A stretch of DNA of 64,000 nt from Mactromeris polynyma (GCA_032209605.1 JASFXZ010000015.1:620001-684000), one strand, 5' to 3'; shown: positions 1 through 12,556, numbered from the stretch's first letter. The notes: generated by a model from the sequence alone, not told the origin. Translations and numbers: made by a program.

Positions 1-165
1 TGTCCTGTAATCTTTTCCATCCATTAATCCCCCCTTCACTGTTTGTCCTCTTTGATTCTTCTAGTTATTCCTTATAATCAGGCCATTCCTTGCGCCTCTG
101 TGTGGGAAGGCACTGTCTTATGTATGTGGCGTTCCCTGTTTCCATTTATTCCTCTTTTATATCTG
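1..165 (+). repeat. Dispersed repeat D1, partial copy
   Basis: The segment contains a C-rich stretch (ATTAATCCCCCC), then a block reading 'tgtgtgggaaggcactgtcttatg', cut here to its key parts TGTGTGGGAAGG and TGTATGTGGCGTTCCCTGT. The same block recurs on the plus strand near 22.2, 23.1 and 27.1 kb and on the minus strand near 5.2 and 19.1 kb. That marks an interspersed element of unknown class. No coding capacity is visible. Confidence 0.5.
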
Positions 166-612
166 TTTAAATAATACTTTGGTCATTGTTCTGATAAGAC
201 ATGTACAGTGTTGCAATCCTTACTTAAGGATACATGTAATATGTACTGTCAATTCATATTCATTATCACTATGTTATTATCACATATTTAAGCGTGTATC
301 AATGAATTGTTGGCTACATCGAGTGGTTTAGTGATTTAAATTTTAAAAATACTTTTAGGCGGGGAGATAATTTTCAAATTAAATACAAACATACGTCTTT
401 TGGAGTATACATCTTAATACTGCACTAAAACTTCCCGCTTATTCACATATTATTTATTTATTGTCATTTTTCTCTATTTTAATAGCAACATTACAAATTA
501 AACAAAAAAATGTTTTATAATGAGTCACCATTATGTTTCTAGATATTTACACAACTACATGTACATTAATTATGAGTTTATTTACTTAAATTACTTATAT
601 ACGCGAATAAAA
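166..612. other. AT-rich intergenic DNA, nothing recognised
   Basis: Low-complexity AT-rich sequence. I see no open frame with family resemblance, RNA gene or repeat in it. Confidence 0.5.
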
Positions 613-836
613 TTACAGTATCCGACATCAGGTGGTCCCGAGTAAAAATGTCGGATATAGCAGGTTGTCGGATATAGCAGATTGTCGGATATAGCAGGTT
701 GTCGGATATAGAAGGTTGTCGGATATAGCAGGTTGTCGGATATAGCAGGTTGTCGGATATAGCAGGTTGTCGGATATAGCAGGTTGTCGGATATAGCAGG
801 TTGTCGGATATAGCAGGTTGTCGGATAAACAGGTTT
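613..836. repeat. 17-bp minisatellite (TGTCGGATATAGCAGGT)n
   Basis: About eleven head-to-tail copies of a 17-bp unit run from about 649 to 834 with very few changes. They are preceded at 614 by TACAGTATCCGACAT, which resembles the ends of the TACAGT-type MITEs found elsewhere in the window. The array therefore probably grew inside such an element. The 100-aa open frame on the minus strand (repeating CYIRQPAISDNLLYPTT) is only the repeat read without stops. Confidence 0.85.
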
Positions 837-1039
837 TTCAGCAGTTTTTGGCAAGAGAAAGTTGAAATGAACGTTTATTGAATACATGAGCAAGTACTAG
901 TCGATGTGATACCTCACAAATGTAAAACTTTATTCAGCAAAGTTTTGAAATAGTCAGTAACATAATGAATGATGACACAGTTAACATTTATATAATGTAC
1001 ATGTATGCAAATGAACAAGAATAGCATGTTTAAAATAAA

Positions 1040-1321
1040 TTACGGACCAGGGGAATTACGGACCAGGGGCATTACGGACCAGGGGCATTACGAACCAGGG
1101 GCATTACGGACCAGACACTACGGACCAGGGGCATTACGGACCAGGGGCATTACGGACCAGACACTACGGACCAGGGGCCTTACGGACCAGGGGAATTACG
1201 GACCAGACACTACGGACCAGGGGCATTACGGACCAGGGGCATTACGGACCAGACACTACGGACCAGGGGCATTACGGACCAGGGGCATTATGGACCAAAC
1301 ACTACGGACCATGGGCATTAC
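1040..1321. repeat. Minisatellite of 16- and 14-bp units (ACGGACCAGGGGCATT / ACGGACCAGACACT)
   Basis: About eighteen units alternate between ACGGACCAGGGGCATT and the shorter ACGGACCAGACACT. The same two motifs occur once each, unexpanded, at 6054-6095 inside the second copy of transposon T1, and again at 1411-1445. The array thus looks like an expansion of an internal T1 motif, and it lies where the left end of T1 copy 1 should be. Confidence 0.85.
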
Positions 1322-3026
1322 GAATAAGAATGTTCATGCGCACAGTAAATCACTACACGTTCTAAACGGGGAGGTTAAAAGAGACGTATCTCGCGGGTGT
1401 CAGGAAACTACGGACCACGGGCATTACGGACCAGACACTTCGGACCAAATTTAGGGACATAACGGACCGAGCATTTTTTTTAAAAAGAGACCTTCAATAT
1501 GTTTTACCTTTAACGAATGCAGAAACTGATTGTTATATAATCATTGTTGGTGATTTTATGGTAAATTCGAGGAATATCAACCAATATTTAACACAGCATG
1601 TGTTTTGCATGGCGCACTGGAACATTTCCTTGAATAAAAGGAGCCCAAAATTATGAATTAAAGACGTTTTAGGCAATGTAGCAACATCACTCAATGAGCA
1701 CATTCAAATATTTTTGCGTTATGATGAGTCAGATACATTTTTAACACAGCGTATATGTTTGCATATCACGCGCACAAATACGTTGGTCTCTTAATGTATT
1801 ACGTATAAATTTGAAAGATTGCAGATATGCCTGCCTTATATTTCTTAAAACATCATGGGTGATCAGGTTTGCTATTCCAGGTCTGATGACTAATTATATA
1901 AGATGCGAATGTTTACCCAACAGGGGCTGGTCATAAGAGGTTCGAACTGAAATATGAAAGTACTGTAGTGGTGTGGCGCTTGATGAGGTGCTCTAAACCA
2001 TGTACCCTCTACACCATCAGGGCGCTCTACCAACTATACTGACAAGTTGGCTGTATCACCCACAACGCTGCTCTCCTCCCACTTACGTCACTATACTAGT
2101 GATCTACCGTTTCATCACACTCTACTACACAGCTTAAGAACTAGTACATTGAGTGGTATTCTAGCTCAGAAGAATAAAAACTTGCCTAAATAATTTATTA
2201 TTTTCTTGAGTTTGAACTAGCGGATTTAATTTATTGAGGATTTAATACTTTATTTTGCAGTCAAATGTCATTGAGGATGTCATTCAGCTGGTGATGTTAA
2301 TGATGCAGACTGTTAAAGAAAATGTGAAGAGCTGCTTAAAGTCACAACCACTGTAATTCTAATGATGTATAAGAGTTCATGATATGAATAGTAACAATCA
2401 AACAAACCTTTAAATTGCCAAATGATAATAATTAACCTGTCTTAATATATATTCATCCAGTTCGTGTCTTAACAGTTTAAAATTAGGCTTAACAGTAATC
2501 AAATAACAATATTCAATTTAAAGTTTGTATGACATTGTTGATTCTCTACTTTTAATGTAAACCATACATATATCCATGTACAATGCCACATACACACGTC
2601 TTATTCCATCTTCAAATTACTTTTTGGTTGTCAGTAGTTTTACTATGTGACTGATTATATATCTTTGAAGGACTACTGTATCAGCTAGTATGTATGGAAT
2701 CATCTTATACTTAGAAGATAACAATAAATACTTATTCATATATTTATTTATTTTTTTCAGAAATGCCAGACAGTTTCATGTGATATGAAGTAGATGAATT
2801 GATAAAAAAAGTTCATAACTGTTGTTGATTAATGTGAAATATTGATATCATTTTTTTACGAACGTTACGAATGCCTATAACTATTCTTAGCATTTTCGTT
2901 AAAATTTACGAATTCGTAGCGACTGCATGCGTACGAAAATTTTGATAAAACGCTCTTGAGATCGTAAAATGTCGTAAGAAAATCTTACAAAAATTGCGTG
3001 CGTAAGAACGTTGATAAAACGGGCCC
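1320..3026 (+). mobile_element. DNA transposon T1, copy 1 (left end lost)
   Basis: This stretch matches 5968-9151 closely in blocks: 1320-1800 with 5968-6470, 1830-2100 with 7170-7440, and 2150-3026 with 8280-9151. The right end carries TTGATAAAACGGGCCC, the reverse complement of the left end of copy 2. The left inverted repeat is absent and is replaced by the 16/14-bp array. Relative to copy 2, two segments of about 700 bp each are missing. No transposase frame is visible, so it is non-autonomous or decayed. Confidence 0.75.
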
Positions 3027-3555
3027 GTTTTGAGCTTTATGTTTCGCATGAATTAAACTAACAATTATCGACCCATTTTATTTACAACCCGATCACATGA
3101 AGTGCTATTATTAAACAAGACATACTTTTAAAAGAAGATAAACGGCGTAGATAGAATGATGTCTTCCGGTATGTTAAATCAAATAATGTTTTTGCAACAA
3201 GTTGAAAAATAAATCCTTACACACATTAATTAGGTTCTATATATTCTATAATTATGGAACTGTCTTATCAGGGTTATTTAATATATGTGCTGTTTTCTCG
3301 AAGATTAATGCCCCTAAGCAGAAATGTCATTGCACGTTCATTCAGCACACATATTACTTACATAATTTTCATTTTAAACTGAAAAACATTATTGTAAACC
3401 ATTACAAAGTATGTGCATTAAAACAGATGTCAATGATCTAGATCATCCGAAAGCTTTCTCAATAGATTCGTGCACCTGTCAACTCTGCCTCGTGCTGGTT
3501 TGTAAACAATTTGATGACGTTAACATTATGCATCCAACTAATAATGTTGGAACAT
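3027..3555. other. AT-rich intergenic DNA
   Basis: Short open frames occur here but none resembles a known protein and none has supporting splice or start context. Confidence 0.4.
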
Positions 3556-3777
3556 CTTACGAAAACCCCGTTTGGTGCCTCTTGGGTGAACGAAAAACCC
3601 GTTTGGTGACTCTTGGGTGAACGAAAAACCCGTTTGGTGCCTCTTGGGTGAACGAAAACCCCGTTTGGTGCCTCTTGGGTGAACGAAAACCCCGTTTGGT
3701 GCCTCTTGGGTGAACGAAAACCCCGTTTGGTGCCTCTTGTGTGAACGAAAACCCCGTTTGGTGCCTCTAGGGTGAAA
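3556..3777. repeat. 31-bp minisatellite, about 7 copies
   Basis: The unit contains CCCCGTTTGGTGCCTCTTGG followed by GTGAACGAAAA. Copies differ by single bases, such as GCCTC to GACTC in the second unit. The minus-strand frame at 3459-3851 is the repeat read through. Confidence 0.85.
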
Positions 3778-4805
3778 ATATAATTGGTCAGATTTGAAAA
3801 GCCCGCTTCGAGGACAACATTTGGTTGGTCAAAAATGTAGGTCAAAATCAATGTTGTACAGCTACGCCGAAAAAAAACAGTATATTCAAGGAGCTGTGTT
3901 ACATTATCTGTGTGGATGAGATTGTTATGTTCACAACCAGTTCTGGCGTTTAAATCACCGTTAAACTATATCATAATTCAATGTAATTTTCTACAAGAAT
4001 CTCTCTAAGACTGTGTAAACCGGATTGGTCACATGTTCGAGGTTACGGATAATCTTCTTGAGGAAAACACATGATGTCCTTCCTGCTTCGAACTAGTTGA
4101 CAACCTATTTTTAAAATAGTTTCGTATTCAATTTTTCTCATAAAAGTTTTACAAATGTTGATAAGGTTTTTCTCACGAAAACAGTTTCTCCACCCATACA
4201 CCATCCATCGACATTGGACAGTTTCGCTTTACTACATATTTAATCTTAATTTAGCATATATTGTGTGCAGAACCTGATGTTAACATCTCAAGTTTCTATA
4301 AAAATAATTAAATGGTATTGTGATATAGAAGTAATAACATCTTAAACCAGGAATTTCGATCTAAGACCTTCGGTGTTCCAACTCAGAAATATTAGAAAAA
4401 TTAGTTCATGACTACAGCCTTTACCACACTCCTAAATGTCATTATTCATAGCAGTAGAAGGGTCAATGTCCGGCGTCTCGATATTCATGCCTGTCTGCTC
4501 AGTACCTTCGTTACCAATCGACTTTCGTAATACTAGAACATCCTCTTATATTTAATATAATATATGATAATAATAAATGATAAAAATGTAGTAGAATCTA
4601 TATTTTCAGTATTTAATTAAAAGCCCAATTTGTATTTTAGACAAAAAATTAGTATTTATTTTCCCCAGCTAAACGATATGCATATGCGTGTTGTGCGTCA
4701 TGGTATCTCCATCCACAATGACCACTTTAATCTTATGAAAAATTATATTCCTTAATCTAACTGTACGTCCAAAATCCAAAAATATGTAGACATATACGCA
4801 GTCAC
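3778..4805. other. Intergenic DNA, nothing recognised
   Basis: AT-rich sequence without a supported gene, RNA or repeat. Confidence 0.4.
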
Positions 4806-4927
4806 ATAACAATAATAATCATAATAATCATAATAATCATAATAATCATAATAACCATATAATAATCATAATAATCATAATAATCATAATTATCATAATT
4901 ATCATAGTAATCATAATAATCATAATC
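4806..4927. repeat. Microsatellite-like (ATAATCATA)n
   Basis: Imperfect 9-bp repeats of AATAATCAT, with variants AATTATCAT and ATAGTAATC near the right edge. Confidence 0.85.
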
Positions 4928-5170
4928 ATTATGGTACTATGAGTTGAGAGTTTTTATGTCGGAGATGATCAACACTTTTATTGTATTTCAGGGACCATAC
5001 ATACATCTGTTTGTAGTGTAGGTATTTAGGCGGTAAACAGCTAAAAACGTTATATGTATGCTCCACGATATAAGAATATAAAATTGAAATCACTCATTTA
5101 AAAAAAAAGATTACATGTAATGATTGACACAAGGGTAAGAATAATATACGATTGTATTTGCTAATAATAA

Positions 5171-5415
5171 ACAGGGAACGACACATACATAAGACAGTGC
5201 CTCTTCACACAGACCTCCGGGAAAACAACGATCCATAAAACATAAGGTACTTGAGGAGGCTCAAGGGTAGACACGTGAGGGAAAGGCGCAAGCAATGGCC
5301 GATCATAAAAAAATCACTAAGAGAATCAAAGAGGACCAACAGTGGGATATTTAATGGATGGAAAAGACCACAGGTAAAGTCAAGAAAGCTGGCAACAATA
5401 AGCCGAAACTGGGCA
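5171..5415 (-). repeat. Dispersed repeat D1, minus-strand copy
   Basis: Begins GGGAACGACACATACATAAG and continues through a segment complementary to the window start (AGAGGACCAACAGTGGG, TTAATGGATGGAAAAGA). It is the most complete minus-strand copy and shows that the family spans at least about 240 bp. Overlapping open frames on both strands are not supported as genes. Confidence 0.6.
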
Positions 5416-7259
5416 AAAAATAACATGACGCTTTATAATGTGAATGAATTGCACTTGGGAAAGGGAAATATAACATACATCTTGACATAAACAGAAGTAA
5501 TAACCATACAGAGATTTACAGCCTTGGAAATGTCAGTAAAAATACTAGTGGTTTAAATCGATTCAGCAGCTAGCTAATCTCACATCTAATCGCTATATGG
5601 TCATTGATTTCCAACACATTCACATAAATTGACTAAGTACGCAGAAACTTATCATTAGTAAAAACACGACTGTACTTAATGAATATTAAGATGCGTTATG
5701 AAACAGCATTATAGATCAGAGTTATATTGCTAATGCCAAATTGACTTCATAATGTATCACCAAATGACGTGATAATAAAGAAAGAAACTTGGTAAAATCT
5801 ACCTGATAGATATGCCCCAATGATAAGGTCAATTAAGACAGTGGGCCCGTTTTATCAATATTCGTACGAACGAGCGTTCGTAAGATACAAAATGTTCGTA
5901 AGAATTGTCTTACGAAAATACTTACGACCGTTTTATCAACACGGTCGTAAGTATGACAGTAATCTTACGAATAAGAATGTTCATGCGCACAGTAAATCAC
6001 TACACGTTCTTAACGGGGAGGTTAAAAGAGACGTATCTCGCGGGTGACAGGACACTACGGACCACGGGCATTACGGACCAGACACTTCGGACCAAATTTA
6101 GGGACATAACGGGCCAAGCATTTTTTTTAAAAAGACCTTCAATAATGATAACCTTTAACGCGGAATGCAGAAACTTATTGTTACATAATCATTATTCGTG
6201 ATTTTATGGTAAATTCGAGGTTAGATCGATACATAAATTAGAATATCAAAAACATTTAACACAGAATGATTTTGCATGGCGCACTGGAAAACTTCCTTGT
6301 GTAAAGGGAGCCTAAAATTATGAATTAAAGATGTTTTAGCCATTGTAGAAACAGCACTGAATGAGCCCATTCAAATATTTTTGCGTTAAGATGAGCCAGA
6401 TACATTTTTAACACAGTGTATATGTTTGCATATCACGCCCACAACTATGTTGGTCTCTTAATTTAGAACGTATAAATTTGAAAAAAGATGTGATTTCCTT
6501 ATGACTCATCAAAGTGGAAAGAAAGAATGAATACAGGCATTATATTGTGTTGCGTTTATGCAAACATTGTCTAGCCAACTTATTCAAAATACTGAAAAGA
6601 ATCCCAAGTCAGTTTTAGTTCGAATGGAAATTCTTTATAAAACAGATAATATGAATTCAAAGCTTGTGTATGAATGTAAAACTGAAATTATATCCACAAG
6701 TACATTGAAACGTTTGCATTGAAATAAAATTGATTTATATATTGACAACAAATGGTTAAAATTAACTAAATAGAACATTATTCGATATTTAAAATGAAAT
6801 TTTCATTTTGTGACATAAAATTGTAAAATTATTGAATACATGTATATGGAAAAATATTTATATTTTTTTTAATTAGAAAGAAGCCTTTTCCAGACTGCTG
6901 TTATTTTCCTAACGCCTTCACTTTCTTAACACGATATTTTGAAGTTTTAATAATACAAACCGATATTTAGACATACACTTTTTTTCTTCATCAAAAACAT
7001 TTCAAAAAAAGTTTTCATTCTGCCATTTTAAAAACAAATCTCTACCACCTTACACTTTAAAGTTTAATTCATGTCATTTATTAAAAAACTTTAAAGCGGC
7101 TATGCATATTCATGTAAAAAAACTAGGCAAACTAACTTCTTAGAGAAAGACGAAAAACTTCGGTGGACTGAACATATATGTTTGCCTTATATTTCTTAAA
7201 ACATCATGGGTGATCAGGTTTGCTATTGCAGGTCTGATAACTAATTATATAAAATGCAG

Positions 7260-7545
7260 ATGTTTACCCAACAGGGGCTGGTCATAAGAGGTTCGAACTG
7301 AAATATGAAGTACTGTAGTGGTGTGGCGCTTGATGAGGTGCTCGAAACCACGCACCCTCTACACCATCAGGGCGCTCTACCAACTATACTGACCAGTTGG
7401 CTGTATCACCTAACACCGCTGCTCTCCCCCCACTTAGGTCACTATACTACGGCTACCTTCATATAAATGCAGATGGATACGACCCAGTGTGGGGCTCGAC
7501 CCCTCCCCAACTCTCGCCAGGTGCTCTACCGTTTCATCACACTCT
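7260..7545 (-). repeat. tRNA-like segment inside T1
   Basis: Read on the minus strand, GGTAGAGCACCTGGCGAGAG is followed by GGGTCGAGCCCC, resembling an A box and a B box. A second A-box-like GGTAGAGCGCCCTGATGG lies upstream. The matching part of T1 copy 1 has lost the first of these. It is probably a SINE head absorbed into the transposon, not a working tRNA gene. Confidence 0.45.
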
Positions 7546-7577
7546 ACTAAACAGCTTAAGAACTTGTATATTATTAG

Positions 7578-7713
7578 TTATACAGGTTGTTGACATGGCA
7601 TATGGGGGAATATAACCAGTTTGTGTGCCATATAACCCGAGGCGTTAGCCGAGGGTTATATGAATCGCAGACTGGTTATATCCCCCCATATACCCTGTCA
7701 ACAACCTGTATAA
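7578..7713. mobile_element. Hairpin MITE, 136 bp
   Basis: TTATACAGGTTGTTGACA at the left is mirrored by TGTCAACAACCTGTATAA at the right, and the arms continue inward (ATATAACCAGT against ACTGGTTATAT). A second, inner palindrome centred near 7645 pairs TATAACCC with GGGTTATA. The element lies in the part of T1 copy 2 that copy 1 lacks. Confidence 0.8.
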
Positions 7714-9151
7714 CGAATTTATAATACTGTAATTCCGTGTTTTCATACGAATTTAGTTAAACAAGCAATGTTTCGATGCCTAGCTCTCTAGATCTAATAA
7801 TTAGATCTGTGTATTTTTGGTGTTTTTGGTTCATAAAATTGTTTAGAGTGTTTTAGTTTTGTAAAATATCAGTTATTAAAACGTATTCCTTTAAAAATAT
7901 ATCGAGAATTACTTGTTGTAGATCAAAATATTTTTATTTCACTGACACGTTATATTGCCTGAAAATTAATTGCATTACCCCGTAAGGTACCTCAATACAC
8001 ATGGTTAAGCGCGCGCTTGCACTCTAATTTTTTGTATTTTCAAGCGTCTGATCTCATGGACTTTATCGAACTGAATTTTGCTCAAACCTTAAAAAATCTA
8101 TCGTTTTGAATATTAATACTAGCACACATGTAATCTGTTCAATATTTATTGAATCGTGTGTGAAGATCAATTGTCAATTTCTAGTAACTTGCAGACATCA
8201 AGAGATAAAAGTTTTCGAGTCGAGGCGTCAACGAGCCTTTAACCAATGAAATTACTGGATTTTTCTTTGCAGTATTATAATGAGTGGTATTCTAGCTCAG
8301 AAGAATAAAAACTTGCCTAAATAATTTATTATTTTCTTGAGTTTGAACTAGCGGATTTAATTTATTGAGAATTTAATACTTTATTTTGCAGTCAAATGTC
8401 ATTGAGGATGTCATTCAGCTGGTGATGTTAATGATGCAGACTGTTAAAGAAAATGTGAAGCGCTGCTTAAATTCACAACCACTGTAATTCTAATGATGTA
8501 TAAGAGTTCATGATATAAATAGTAACAATCAACCAAACCTTTAAATTGCCAAATGATAATAATTAACCTGTCTTAATATATATTCATCCAGTTCGTGTCT
8601 TAACAATTATGAATTAGGCTTAGTAGTAATCAAATAAAAATATTCAATTTAAAAGGTTGTATGACATAGTTGATTCTGTACTTTAAATGTAAACCACACA
8701 TTTTAATTCCATGTACAATGTCACATACACACTTCTTATTCCATCTTCTAATTACTTTTCGGTTGTCAGTAGTTTTACTTTGTGACTGATTATATAACTT
8801 TGATTGACTACTGTATCAGGTAGTAAGTATGGAATCATCTTATACTTAGATGATAACAATAAAGACTTATCAATATTTTTTTCAGAAATGCCAGACAATT
8901 TCATGTGATATGAAGTAGATGAATTGATAAAAAAGTTCATAACTGTTGTTGATTAATGTAAACAATTAATATAATATTTGTTACGAACGTTACGAATGCC
9001 TATAATCATTCGTAGCATTTTCGTTAAAACTTACGAATTCGTAGCGACTGCATGCGTACGAAAATTTGATAAAACTCTATTGAGATCGGAAGAACGTCGT
9101 AAGAAAATCTTACGAAAGTTTCGTGCGTAAGAACGTTGATAAAACGGGCCC

Positions 9152-9959
9152 AATAAGTATAATTTTATGATATGCTGTCATAATGAAGAAAGAAGCATAG
9201 CGCAATTCCAACTGATATATATGACTCAATGTACGTAATGCATAGAGGATGGGCGATTAATCAAATTAAAAATGATCAACGAACTAATATTTTGACATAC
9301 ATAGACAAACAATGGAAATGAAACAACGAAAACATCAACGTAAACCCGAAACATCACAGACACCACAACACAACACAATACCAAAAGGGCTGGATAATAG
9401 TTTTAAGACGCTCAATGGAACATATTCTGTTGGTTGCAGAGCAAAAGTAAATGCCTACAAAGTCCCGCATATAATCCTTAAAGACATGATCATCACGATT
9501 CATATCCTGCCATATCAAGTAGGATTTACAGACATAACTTCATTTAGTTTAAAAACATTAGTGTCCGGCTTGCAGTAAATACAGATTTGAAAATCTATCA
9601 AGTATTGATTTACTTAAAATCTTACCTGCAGTAGTTCTGATTATGTTAAGGATTATTACCCTTGCTAATGAACTTATTAATTAGTTTCGCAAATAACTGA
9701 TAAAACAATTTTATTATGAATATAGCGAATTTCATATACAATACAATACAATTTATTGGCAAAATCGGCATAGTACATACCTTTGACCATTTACACATAA
9801 GGTAACGATATATGGTCAAGACTCAAAACATATTTACAAAATGTACATACAAACAAACATAAATATATATATATATATATATATGTATTACAGACTCTAG
9901 CAAATATACTTATAAACGTTATTATCATGTGATAGACATCCATAAAAAATGGTTCAGTA
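9152..9959. other. Intergenic DNA with an (AT)n tract
   Basis: A short (AT)n microsatellite lies at about 9866-9886. Sequence around 9735-9800 (ATACAATACAATTTATTGG) resembles a LINE 3' end read on the minus strand, at low confidence. No gene is supported. Confidence 0.4.
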
Positions 9960-10690
9960 ATGCCTGTCTCAAACAAATATTTGACACTAGTTCCATATGA
10001 TATCAGGATAGTTATGGCAAAATTTACGAAACATCTTACATAATTTATGATAACGAAAGCATTCTTTTAGAAGGTTACCTGTAAGTAGAATGTTACGCTT
10101 ATAAATCCTCTAGATTATTGTTCGCCTCTGATACCGTATAAGTTGAGATAAATATATACCGCAAGACGCACTTCTGGGAATATTGTCACCGAGTGACAGA
10201 AAGTTTATAATCTCAAAGTCATAATCGTCTCGTTTTTCGTAAATTTTTGTAGTAATAATATCATATTCTATGAAAATGTCTAATTCAAGAAACGAGTCAT
10301 GTGTATCCAATGTGTTTGCTTTCGACAGTTGTAGCTCTGTTGGATATATTTTATTTATCATGACTGGAAAATACTCATTATCAATATTCAAAATATCGTC
10401 TAAAACGAGAGGCACATGTATTATTGAAAGCGTCAATTAGATCCATTTGATTTTCTTTGGATAAGGATAACATAAAGTCGCTTTCATAACAGAATAAGAA
10501 TAAGTGGAGCACAGTTAGTTCCAATAGGAATGCCAATATTCTGTTGGTACACTGAGTTATCAAAATGATTAAAGATAGTAATCAGTAAAAAATATAGAAC
10601 TTGACAGACATCATGACACGTCGAGATGGTACAGTTACTGTAATTATTAGAAGTAAAGAATGACAAATATGTATGTTGATTGTTTGTAAA
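9960..10690 (-). pseudogene. Penelope-like element reverse transcriptase, frameshifted fragment
   Basis: Minus-strand frames broken by shifts contain, in order, QQNIGIPIGTNCAP (about 10510-10560), FCYESDFMLSL, a region ending in LDDILN (about 10380-10400), IYPTELQL and LDTHDSFLELDIF, then KRDDYDFEIINF and GIYLSQLIRY. These match in order the fingers-palm region of Penelope-like reverse transcriptases, where GIPMGTNCAPLLADLF, YxDD, and KRDDFNFPIVNFP are usual. The YxDD site is damaged: the readable frame gives VLDD and a shift falls next to it. There is no GIY-YIG domain. The copy is dead. Confidence 0.8.
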
Positions 10691-10900
10691 TCTTTTTCGA
10701 TTAAATGTGTAGGTTTGGTTTTAATTAAGTTATGAGGAAGGGAAGTATAACTATTACAGACATTATAAGTAGAGATATGTTTTAAGTAATGACTTGTACA
10801 TTGTAGTGTTGTTAAACAATTTCACGCTTATTTTAACATATTTAGTAGGTTAACATGTTTAGTGCTTTATAATATTATTGTTCAGTTCCATCTGCAAGTT
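10691..10900. other. Intergenic DNA
   Basis: No supported feature. Confidence 0.4.
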
Positions 10901-11072
10901 TGTGGATGACATCATCCAGAAAATTGCAGATGTCACCATCCAGACAATTACCACTGCCACAATTCAGATAACTTAGGATGCCAGCATCCAGACAATTGCG
11001 GATGCCAGCATCCATATAGTTTGGGATGCCAGGATACATACAGTTGGGATACCAGCATCCAGTAAGTTGCGC
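10901..11072. repeat. Degenerate 27-bp tandem repeat
   Basis: About six diverged copies of a unit containing GGATGCCAGCATCCAGACAA. GGATGCCAGCATCC has a near-palindromic core, so each unit could form a small hairpin. Confidence 0.7.
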
Positions 11073-12556
11073 CTAACAGATGCCACATAATCAAAAGTAT
11101 TAATGCATTATCAAACGACAATTCTACAATATTGGACAAAAACTGGCATATCTTTCCATTAAAATGCTATGTTGCTGTTTTATCAAAGTGTAAGTATGAA
11201 CATTTTAAATTCTATAAGCGAATACATTCGTTGATAAACGACGAATTGAAAATAAAACGTTTGATCAAACAAATCGACATAAACAAACATTTAATTGTTA
11301 AACAGTAACAACAGTTTCGTACGACTTTTCTGTAGAATAAATAAACTAACAGGTGACTAATTGCAATTACGAATGTAAATGTACCTCAAAATGTCGGCCG
11401 AACTTTACTGCGAATGAGACGTTCCTCTAGATGGCGCTTATTTATTTTGCCATGGAAACAGGGTCAAGTGTCGATAGGTTGTACTTCAGTCTCTGAAGAT
11501 TGTCACGAGTTCTCTCCCTTTTATTTCCCTTCTACAGTACATGAAGACACGAACTTTCAAATATATCGATGAAGTACACCTATTTCGTCTATTTCGTGGC
11601 ATGAACAACTTTTCTTTCAAACTTCCTCTAGTTTATACAAATCCTTCAAACATTGGCGCAGACATTCATCAAAATGCACAAAAACTTTGTCGATTTGCTT
11701 TAACACCAGAAGACACAAAAAATATTATTTCCAACTGGCTGGTAACGTTGTTTATGCTGAGTGATTCATATATCCACCTTCTCTCCTTTGGTATCGGGTA
11801 TCCGATACTTTCATATTTACCCTCTGCTTTATAACTCCCGCATGACTGATATGTTATATTTTTAGACAGGCGAATCGACATGTGTCAATAGCCATTCAGC
11901 GAGCCGCTTGTAAACGTAGGGCAGTAAACATGTTTAAATAAAGCTTAATTAATAAATGCGAATGTGCATTGAATAGACAGCTGTTTGCTATAGAAATGGC
12001 GCTGTGACAATGAAAATTGATAGAATAACTTAATAAATCTAACGTAAGTGACTATCGTTTTGACGGCATGCCAAAATTATTCCGATGCATGTAAATGTGT
12101 AGTGATTTAAGGTCATTTAAACAGCTTCCGATGCGGAATCTGCGAATATTTTAAAATGCGTCATCTCGTTCATACTCGGTATCTCGTTACTTAAATTCGC
12201 CACACTATTTGTAATACATCGATGAAAGAACGAAACACTGCCTTCTGCAAATATCCCTCGACACAAATGGCTATACATTGCGTACACATTTGATTGGTTA
12301 TAACACTGGAAAATACCCATCTATTATAAACTCAGTAGTCATGTGATCGTGCCGTCCAATGGCATTTAGTATCAGGAACGAACGGAGATTTCGAGGTCAA
12401 ATATCAAAATATACTGGGTTATACAGCAGCGTGTGAATGTAACGGTAATGGAATCAAAGCTCTGTGTTGGAGCGCAATCTCCACCACTCAGAGTCATGAA
12501 TGAGAACCAAAACACTAATTAGTAATTGATACCATTGACTAATCAGATACATGTAT
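11073..12556. other. Intergenic DNA, no supported gene
   Basis: Open frames at 11541-11834 (+) and 12117-12320 (-) look vaguely protein-like but match no family I know and lack convincing splice or promoter context. The motif GATTGTCACGAGTT at 11498 recurs at 42531, hinting at a dispersed repeat. Confidence 0.4.

Larger units (their letters stand above)
5843..9151 (+). mobile_element. DNA transposon T1, copy 2, with both terminal inverted repeats
   Basis: The left end reads GGGCCCGTTTTATCAA and the right end ends TTGATAAAACGGGCCC, a perfect 16-bp terminal inverted repeat. The first 130 bp and last 170 bp are dense in TTCGTAAG / CTTACGAA motifs, which is typical of subterminal transposase-binding sites. 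No clear target-site duplication is visible: the flanks are AAGACAGT and AATAAGTA. No transposase frame of useful length is present, so it is probably non-autonomous. It carries a 715-bp nested insertion (7566-8283) and a tRNA-like region at about 7480-7540. Superfamily is uncertain; PIF/Harbinger is one possibility. Confidence 0.8.

Noticed and set aside
5205..5490. Basic protein MRRLKGRHVRERRKQWP
   Set aside because: It lies on dispersed repeat D1, and the opposite strand is equally open.
11541..11881. 97- and 70-codon frames on opposite strands
   Set aside because: No family resemblance, no splice context, and they overlap each other.
12117..12320. 67-codon minus-strand frame
   Set aside because: Protein-like composition but no recognisable family or exon signals.
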